NCBI GenBank assembly: GCA_910584365.1
Contig: CAJUAF010000035.1
Coordinates: forward strand, 1-10,464
Direction: 5' to 3'
Source: an uncultured Muribaculaceae bacterium
GTDB lineage: Bacteria; Bacteroidota; Bacteroidia; Bacteroidales; Muribaculaceae
DNA: 10,464 nucleotides
Positions 6,443-10,464 of this stretch are shown piece after piece; the stretch's first letter is position 1; each line of letters begins with the position of its first letter. The notes below the pieces were generated by a model. That model was not told where the DNA came from, searched no databases, and saw only the letters and a program-made list of their open reading frames with translations. A program made the position numbers and the translations under genes.

Positions 6443-6461
6443 AAATAAGGGGGCCTTATTT
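6443..6461 (-). terminator. Hairpin spanning the GH31 stop codon
   Basis: AAATAAGG (6443-6450) and CCTTATTT (6454-6461) form a perfect 8-bp stem with a 3-base loop. The GH31 stop codon (6456-6458) lies inside the stem. It may protect the 3' end or help end transcription, but no T-run follows on the minus strand. Confidence 0.35.
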
Positions 6462-8864
6462 GCGGATGACGATGGAGAGGGGGAGGGTAGCGGAGGATGC
6501 GGTGACGGTCAGGGTGCGCGTCTTGCTGTCGTAGGAGTGTTTGACGCGGGAGGGGGAGGTGACCGCCGCGGGTTTGTCTACGTTGTGGATAACGAATGTA
6601 AGGGTCCGCTTTGCGGGGAGGCCGGGATACAGGGAACCGCTCTGCGTCGCATCGAGGGTGATGGAGGCGGGGGTGTTGCCGGCGGTAAGGTTGAGCCATC
6701 CGAATTCTCCAGAGGAGAGGGAAAGTGCTGACGAGCGGTCATCCTCGAAGAGGTTATAAGAGGTTTTGCCGGAGCCGGATGTCGGGTAATAGTCGATGGT
6801 ATAGCGCGAAGGATCGTAGTCGCCGGTGTTGCGCATCCTGTAATTGGCTTTGGGGAGCAGGGCGCCGGCGCGGGCGAAGAGGGGGAGGCGCTCCAGGGGA
6901 GCGTCGACTATGGCTTCGGTGCCTCCGGCATATACTTTCGAGGGATCGTTGATGTCAACCCACTCGCCGGCGGGGAAGACAACGCTGCGGGAAGTCGTGG
7001 AGGGAGTCAGAACCGGCGCCACCATCACGTCGCGTCCCCAGAGGTACTGGTCGCTGATGGAGTCCAGGAGAGCCGGATTCCCGTCGTAGTAGCCCAGGGG
7101 GCGTACCAGCGGAAGACCCTGAAGGGCGTTCTCGGCGGCGAGGGTATAGTTGTAGGGGAGCCAGCGATAGCGTTCTCTGATTACCGGGAGGAGGATATGC
7201 TGCAGGTCGGGATAATTGTAAGGTTCGGCGTACTGCTGGGCATGGGTGCGCAGGACGGGAGAGAAGAGTCCCAGCTGGAGCCAGCGCACGTAGAGTTCGG
7301 GTTGCATCGCGTTGGCCGGGTCGACGGCGAAACCGCCCACGTCATGGCTCATGTAGCCCAGTCCGCTCAGTCCGGAGTTGAGCATGATGCGGATCTGCGG
7401 TTCCAGGCCTCCCCAGGAGCGGCTTACGTCGGTGGACCAGGGGAAAACGGAGAAACGCTGCAGGCCGGCGGTTCCCCCGCGCATGAGGGTCATGAGGCGC
7501 GTCTCGGGATATTTCTCGCGGAAGAGGTCATAGATTATCTGGCTCCAGTCGTTGCCGTAGAGGTTGTGGTACTGTCGGGTTGTCAGTCCGTTGTTGTGGT
7601 ACATCCCCTCGGGATGTACTTCGGGTTCGCCCAGGTCTCCCCACCATCCGGTAACCCCCTGGTCGGTGAGATCTTTGTATCGTTCGCGGAGCCACTGGCG
7701 CGTCTCGGGGTTGGAGACGTCCAGCATTCCTCCCTCGCCTACCCATATCTTGACTTCCTTGACGTTCCCTACGGAGTCCTTGCCGAACATCCCGCGCGGA
7801 GCCAGGTAGTTATAGTTGTCTATGGCGCGTCCGTTCTTAAGGACATAGGGCTGGGAGATTGTCACCATGTTTATGCCCCGGGCTTTCAGGTCGGCGAGCA
7901 TCTTGCGGTGGTCGGGCCATTGCTGCGGATCCCAGGCCAGGCGTCCCATGTCCTGCTCTTTGCCGTACCAGTAGAGGTCCAGCACCATCCCGTCGAGGGG
8001 GTAGCCCTGGCGGCGCAGGGTATCGGCCACTCCGAGGGTCTCCTTCTGGGTGCGGTATCCGTATTTCGAAGAGATATATCCCAGCGACCAGAAGGGAGGA
8101 AGAGGCTGGCGGCCGGTGATGGCGGTCAGTTCGCCGGCGATGCCGGGAAGTCCTTCGTCAGAGGCGAAATAGTAATAGGAGACGTCGCGGGGGGATTCGG
8201 TGGCGTATTCGAGCGGCTTGCCGGTGACAAGTTCGGCGGCTGCGAAGTCGTCCAGAAGTACTCCGTAACCCTCGGGAGCGATCAGCAGGGGCATTGTGAT
8301 GTTCATCTGGCGTATGCGGGGATCATTGCCCGTGTAGCCGTAGTTCTGGCGGTTGTACATCACCAGGGTGTCGCCGGCCAGATTGAGACGGAATCCGCGC
8401 TCTCCGGCGCCGTAGAAATTGTCGCCGCTGCCGATGGGCTGCAGGGTGAAAGTCCGTCGTCCGCGTTCGTCGGTTGTCCGTTGTCCGCTGTCATAGAGCC
8501 CTTTGCCGCGTCCGGAAGAGAAGGTGACCGCTCCGGTCTTCTTGTCGAGGGTGGCTACGGTTCCGGCCGGGGAGACAAGGGTCGCCGAAGCCGGAGTATC
8601 GGTCAGCGAACCTGTATATCCCCCCTCGCGGATAACTGTGGTGGCTGATTTGCGGGGAGCCGTCGCCGGAGTGTAGTTATCCACGCGGAAGATGTTGTCG
8701 GTCAGCGCGGTCACTACCACCGTGCGGTTTTCAGCGCCGATGCTGTCGGCCTGGAGGACATTCGGGGGAAGAGGAGGGCGCTGGTCGGGACCGGGAAACG
8801 GCGCGGCATAGGCCGCGGTTCCGGCCGCCAGTGCGATGCAGAAGACTGTGCGGGTTATTTTCAT
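6456..8864 (-). CDS. Secreted GH31 alpha-glucosidase or alpha-transglucosylase
   Basis: GH31 enzymes cleave or transfer alpha-linked glucose or xylose by a retaining mechanism. The 802-residue product starts with a signal peptide (MKITRTVFCIALAAGTAAYA, cut near 20-21) with no lipobox cysteine, so it is likely periplasmic or released. An N-terminal beta-sandwich occupies about 35-245, the (beta/alpha)8 barrel about 250-590, and C-terminal beta domains the rest. The nucleophile is predicted as Asp410 in GWWGDLGEPE, with Asp479 in PWSTDVSRSW as acid/base. From memory, the DLGEPE form and spacing resemble the Cellvibrio Agd31B/Bacteroides BT3299 group, which includes 4-alpha-glucosyltransferases; exact activity cannot be read from sequence. 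I see no PA14-like insert before the barrel. The gene follows ribE by 40 bases without a visible promoter of its own. No SusC/SusD genes lie beside it in the window. Confidence 0.93.
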   Translation of the reverse strand: MKITRTVFCIALAAGTAAYAAPFPGPDQRPPLPPNVLQADSIGAENRTVVVTALTDNIFRVDNYTPATAPRKSATTVIREGGYTGSLTDTPASATLVSPAGTVATLDKKTGAVTFSSGRGKGLYDSGQRTTDERGRRTFTLQPIGSGDNFYGAGERGFRLNLAGDTLVMYNRQNYGYTGNDPRIRQMNITMPLLIAPEGYGVLLDDFAAAELVTGKPLEYATESPRDVSYYYFASDEGLPGIAGELTAITGRQPLPPFWSLGYISSKYGYRTQKETLGVADTLRRQGYPLDGMVLDLYWYGKEQDMGRLAWDPQQWPDHRKMLADLKARGINMVTISQPYVLKNGRAIDNYNYLAPRGMFGKDSVGNVKEVKIWVGEGGMLDVSNPETRQWLRERYKDLTDQGVTGWWGDLGEPEVHPEGMYHNNGLTTRQYHNLYGNDWSQIIYDLFREKYPETRLMTLMRGGTAGLQRFSVFPWSTDVSRSWGGLEPQIRIMLNSGLSGLGYMSHDVGGFAVDPANAMQPELYVRWLQLGLFSPVLRTHAQQYAEPYNYPDLQHILLPVIRERYRWLPYNYTLAAENALQGLPLVRPLGYYDGNPALLDSISDQYLWGRDVMVAPVLTPSTTSRSVVFPAGEWVDINDPSKVYAGGTEAIVDAPLERLPLFARAGALLPKANYRMRNTGDYDPSRYTIDYYPTSGSGKTSYNLFEDDRSSALSLSSGEFGWLNLTAGNTPASITLDATQSGSLYPGLPAKRTLTFVIHNVDKPAAVTSPSRVKHSYDSKTRTLTVTASSATLPLSIVIRK

Positions 8865-8904
8865 GGTTGAATGTGAGTAAGTTTATAATCTGTCATGAGA
8901 AGCT

Positions 8905-9507
8905 TCAGAGAGAGGAGATGCGGGCGATATACTTTCCTATGATGTCGAATTCGAGATTCACCCGGGTGCCCTTGGCGATGCGGCAGAAGTTGGTATGCTC
9001 CATCGTGTAGGGGATGATGGCCACGCGGAAAGATGAGGGAGCCGAGTCGCAGACGGTCAGTGACACGCCGTTGACGGTTACCGAACCCTTCTCGACGGTG
9101 ACATATCCCTGCCGGGCCATTTCCGGAGAGACTTCATATTCAAAACGGAAATAGCTGGATCCGTCGAGCTGCTCTACATAGGTGCATACTGCCGTACAGT
9201 CGACATGACCCTGTACGATATGACCGTCCAGGCGCCCGTTCATCACCATACAGCGCTCCACGTTAACCAGATCTCCTGTCCTGAGGTCTCCGAGATTCGA
9301 CCGGCGGAGAGTTTCCTCGATGGCGGTAACCGTGTAGGTGCCGTCGCCGTTTATCGCCACCACAGTCAGGCACACACCGTTATGCGCCACAGACTGGTCG
9401 ATTTTCAGTTCATCGGTAAAAGAGCAACGCAAAGTCAGGTGGAGGTTGCCTCCCTCCCTGACCACGGCCGCAACCGTAGCGGCCTCTTCAACAATTCCGG
9501 AAAACAT
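8905..9507 (-). CDS. ribE: Riboflavin synthase, alpha chain
   Basis: This enzyme makes riboflavin and a pyrimidinedione from two molecules of 6,7-dimethyl-8-ribityllumazine, the last step of vitamin B2 synthesis, in the cytosol. The product has 200 residues, the usual size. It shows the expected two repeated beta-barrel halves: first half MFSGIVEE (1-8), SVAHNGVCLTV and NLGDLRTGDLVNVER; second half GHIVQGHVD, KGSVTVNGVSLTV, IPYTMEHTNF and VNLEFDIIGKYIAR. MFSGIV is the family's normal N-terminus, which fixes the start at 9507. The gene is upstream of GH31 on the same strand and divergent from tRNA-Ser. No FMN riboswitch is visible in its short leader. The symbol varies between species (ribE or ribC). 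Confidence 0.96.
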   Translation of the reverse strand: MFSGIVEEAATVAAVVREGGNLHLTLRCSFTDELKIDQSVAHNGVCLTVVAINGDGTYTVTAIEETLRRSNLGDLRTGDLVNVERCMVMNGRLDGHIVQGHVDCTAVCTYVEQLDGSSYFRFEYEVSPEMARQGYVTVEKGSVTVNGVSLTVCDSAPSSFRVAIIPYTMEHTNFCRIAKGTRVNLEFDIIGKYIARISSL

Positions 9508-9538
9508 ATTATTATATTGTAGATTGACAAGTTTACCG

Positions 9539-9546
9539 CAAAATTA
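9539..9546 (-). promoter_or_regulatory. ribE-GH31 promoter (-7 element)
   Basis: On the minus strand TAATTTTG (9546-9539) matches TAnnTTTG. A TTTG at 9573-9570 is 23 bases upstream, slightly beyond the usual 19-21. It would give a leader of about 25 bases before the ribE ATG. Confidence 0.55.
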
Positions 9547-9576
9547 GCAAAAATCCCGAAAAAAGCCTCCAAAAAG

Positions 9577-9607
9577 TTTTCAATTCCGGAAAAACTTCGT
9601 AACTTTG
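9577..9607 (+). promoter_or_regulatory. tRNA-Ser promoter
   Basis: TTTT (9577-9580), 19 bases, then TAACTTTG (9600-9607). The -7 element is a full consensus match and the -33 box is one base off TTTG. It is divergent from ribE. Transcription would begin near 9614, leaving about 110 bases of leader before the tRNA. Confidence 0.65.
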
Positions 9608-9659
9608 CTCCCGCATTGAGGGGCATTGCCCCATCCCTGCACTCCACCATCCCCTGCGC

Positions 9660-9702
9660 GGGTGCCCCTTGTATACGGCACCCGACCTTTGTCCGGGGCA
9701 CC
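9660..9702 (+). promoter_or_regulatory. Alternative hairpins in the tRNA-Ser leader
   Basis: GGGTGCC (9660-9666) can pair with GGCACCC (9677-9683). The overlapping GGTGCCCC (9661-9668) can instead pair with GGGGCACC (9695-9702). The two stems exclude each other. They lie within the predicted 5' part of the tRNA precursor, 20-60 bases before the mature tRNA. A further small palindrome, GGGGCA-TTGCCCC, is at 9619-9632. Confidence 0.5.
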
Positions 9703-9722
9703 TGAAGCGCCCTACCCACTAT

Positions 9723-9809
9723 GGAAAGATGCCGGAGTGGTCGATCGGGACGGTCTCGAAAACCGTTGTACCCTTACGGGTACCCAGGGTTCGAATCCCT
9801 GTCTTTCCG
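9723..9809 (+). tRNA. tRNA-Ser(CGA)
   Basis: This 87-base tRNA has a long variable arm, as expected for serine. The acceptor stem GGAAAGA (9723-9729) pairs with TCTTTCC (9802-9808), and the discriminator is G9809. The anticodon stem ACGGT/ACCGT encloses loop CTCGAAA with anticodon CGA at 9757-9759, which reads UCG codons. The variable-arm stem is TACCC/GGGTA, and the T arm is CAGGG-TTCGAAT-CCCTG. The CCA end is not encoded in full (the genome reads GCAAC after the stem). An intrinsic terminator follows. Confidence 0.97.
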
Positions 9810-9815
9810 CAACCT

Positions 9816-9836
9816 AAGGCGACAAAAATCAGCCTT
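9816..9836. repeat. Small hairpin directly after tRNA-Ser
   Basis: AAGGC (9816-9820) pairs with GCCTT (9832-9836). A short near-repeat, GGCGACAAA (9818-9826) and AGCGACAAA (9839-9847), overlaps it. It may be part of tRNA 3' processing or of an attachment site; both are guesses. Confidence 0.35.
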
Positions 9837-9844
9837 TAAGCGAC

Positions 9845-9879
9845 AAACCGCAGACTATCAAATAGTTCTGCGGTTTTTT
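9845..9879 (+). terminator. Intrinsic terminator of tRNA-Ser
   Basis: AACCGCAGA (9846-9854) pairs with TCTGCGGTT (9867-9875), and CTAT (9855-9858) pairs with ATAG (9862-9865) inside it. Only one bulged T (9866) interrupts the stem, and a run of six T (9874-9879) follows. This is a textbook factor-independent terminator. Confidence 0.9.
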
Positions 9880-9941
9880 CGTGTCTATCCCTTTCAACTC
9901 AGGACTGAAATCAGACCAAGAAAAGACCTCTCCGGACATAG

Positions 9942-10003
9942 TTTTGGCACTAAAATGGCACTAAGAATTTTCCGATAGGTTTTAGTGCCAAAATAGTGCC
10001 AAA
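9942..10003. repeat. Inverted pair of tandem TGGCACTA boxes
   Basis: Four copies of one 8-base box are present: TGGCACTA at 9945-9952 and 9956-9963, and its complement TAGTGCCA at 9983-9990 and 9994-10001. Within each pair the copies are 11 bases apart, one helical turn. The outer left copy and inner right copy belong to a perfect 14-bp inverted repeat (9942-9955 with 9980-9993). Such spacing suggests cooperative protein binding. Being 136 bases after a tRNA gene, they could be arm-type sites of a tyrosine recombinase or excision factor, or an operator. No integrase is in the window. Confidence 0.8.
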
Positions 10004-10132
10004 TAGCGTTCCAAACATATAGTAATCAGCAAATTACAAAGACACAGTTCGGACGAAACTCGGAAAATAAGCGTCATTTTTATATATGCTCAGAATGAAG
10101 CTTTTTGAAAGCTCTTGACTGGCCAAAATGAA
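10004..10132. other. AT-rich spacer with a possible minus-strand promoter
   Basis: No gene is seen here. On the minus strand TATGTTTG (10019-10012) matches a Bacteroidetes -7 element, with TTTG (10040-10037) 17 bases upstream, a little short. It would point into the TGGCACTA boxes, but no frame follows it. AGCTTT-TTG-AAAGCT near 10099 is a 6-bp palindrome. Confidence 0.3.
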
Positions 10133-10168
10133 AACTCGCCAAATCCTCGGATATGGACTTGGCGAGTT
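10133..10168. terminator. Bidirectional terminator hairpin
   Basis: AACTCGCCAA (10133-10142) pairs perfectly with TTGGCGAGTT (10159-10168). T-rich tails lie on both sides: CTTGATTTTT on the plus strand and TTCATTTT on the minus strand. It sits 29 bases beyond the stop of the minus-strand frame at 10198, whose transcript it most likely ends. Confidence 0.75.
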
Positions 10169-10197
10169 CTTGATTTTTAGCCTCGGGGAATAGAGGA

Positions 10198-10464
10198 CTA
10201 AAAAGTGGTTACTTTTTCAGTGCCCTCGGCACCTGCCCCAGTTTTTTTGATATATACATTGACCGGATTCCATGAGCCCTTATAGTGGACCTTTACTGTA
10301 CCAGGGATGGGACAGGGTTGGGATCGTCACCATTGCTGGTGTATGAGCCGTCCTGATGGTAGGTGACTTTGTCAACATAATTCAAGTCACCACCGCCTAT
10401 CTTATTATAGCCTTCATGGATAATGATCTGCTTCGGAACAGATTTGCCAGAGGGAACAGCCCAA
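10198..10464 (-). CDS. C-terminal part of an unrecognised protein, apparent frameshift
   Basis: This minus-strand gene enters from the right edge. One frame gives 56 residues (WAVPSGKSVPKQIIIHEGYN..., then ...SNGDDPNPVPSLVQ) and stops at TAA 10295-10293. A second frame, starting near 10305, continues with 35 residues (PGTVKVHYKGSWNPVNVYIK...) and stops at TAG 10200-10198, just before a strong terminator. The second frame looks like protein, and one missing base in the run near 10305-10310 would join the two as ...DPNPVPIPGTVKVHY.... So a single-base deletion, a mutation or a sequencing error, is likely. The alternative is that the gene really ends at 10293. Gly, Asn, Tyr and Lys-rich beta-type sequence fits an extracellular or phage-structural protein, but I do not recognise the family. 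Confidence 0.5.

Noticed and set aside
7197..8648. Plus-strand open frame of 483 codons
   Set aside because: It is antisense to the GH31 gene, whose signal peptide and catalytic motifs are clear. The long open frame follows from high GC codon use.
1..10464. CRISPR array, rRNA, or transposase gene
   Set aside because: No regularly spaced repeats, rRNA motifs or transposase motifs were seen on either strand.

Overview
The window looks like a chromosomal segment of a moderately GC-rich member of the Bacteroidales, perhaps Muribaculaceae-like. Four things point there: a single fused SecDF translocase gene, start codons without Shine-Dalgarno sequences, several matches to the Bacteroidetes promoter pattern (TTTG, about 20 bases, TAnnTTTG), and a secreted GH31 glycosidase. 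The family-level guess is inference.

Layout. Positions 1-486 hold no confident gene. They contain a dispersed hairpin repeat, a terminator-like hairpin whose T-run lies on the minus strand, and the recA promoter region. recA (487-1704, +) carries a long acidic tail. The 374-base gap between convergent recA and secDF contains three inverted repeats, one with a perfect 23-bp stem. secDF (2079-4979, -) has a leader of about 120 bases with a GC-rich hairpin. Its promoter diverges from that of a MATE-family efflux gene (5386-6336, +), which is broken by an amber codon and an apparent in-frame loss of roughly 120-140 codons. A second copy of the hairpin repeat follows. Then come GH31 (6456-8864, -) and, 40 bases upstream of it, ribE (8905-9507, -). 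These two are probably co-transcribed from a promoter near 9546.

Divergent from ribE is a tRNA-Ser(CGA) unit (9723-9809) with its own promoter, a structured leader and a classic intrinsic terminator. The sequence after the tRNA is visibly more AT-rich. It holds an inverted pair of tandem TGGCACTA boxes with 11-bp spacing, then a bidirectional terminator, then the C-terminal end of an unrecognised minus-strand protein that appears frameshifted and runs off the right edge. This arrangement suggests, without proving, that a mobile element is integrated at tRNA-Ser.

recA, secDF, ribE and tRNA-Ser are ordinary core genes. The parts worth a second look are the palindromic intergenic DNA, the dispersed repeat, the decayed transporter and the tRNA-proximal repeat array.
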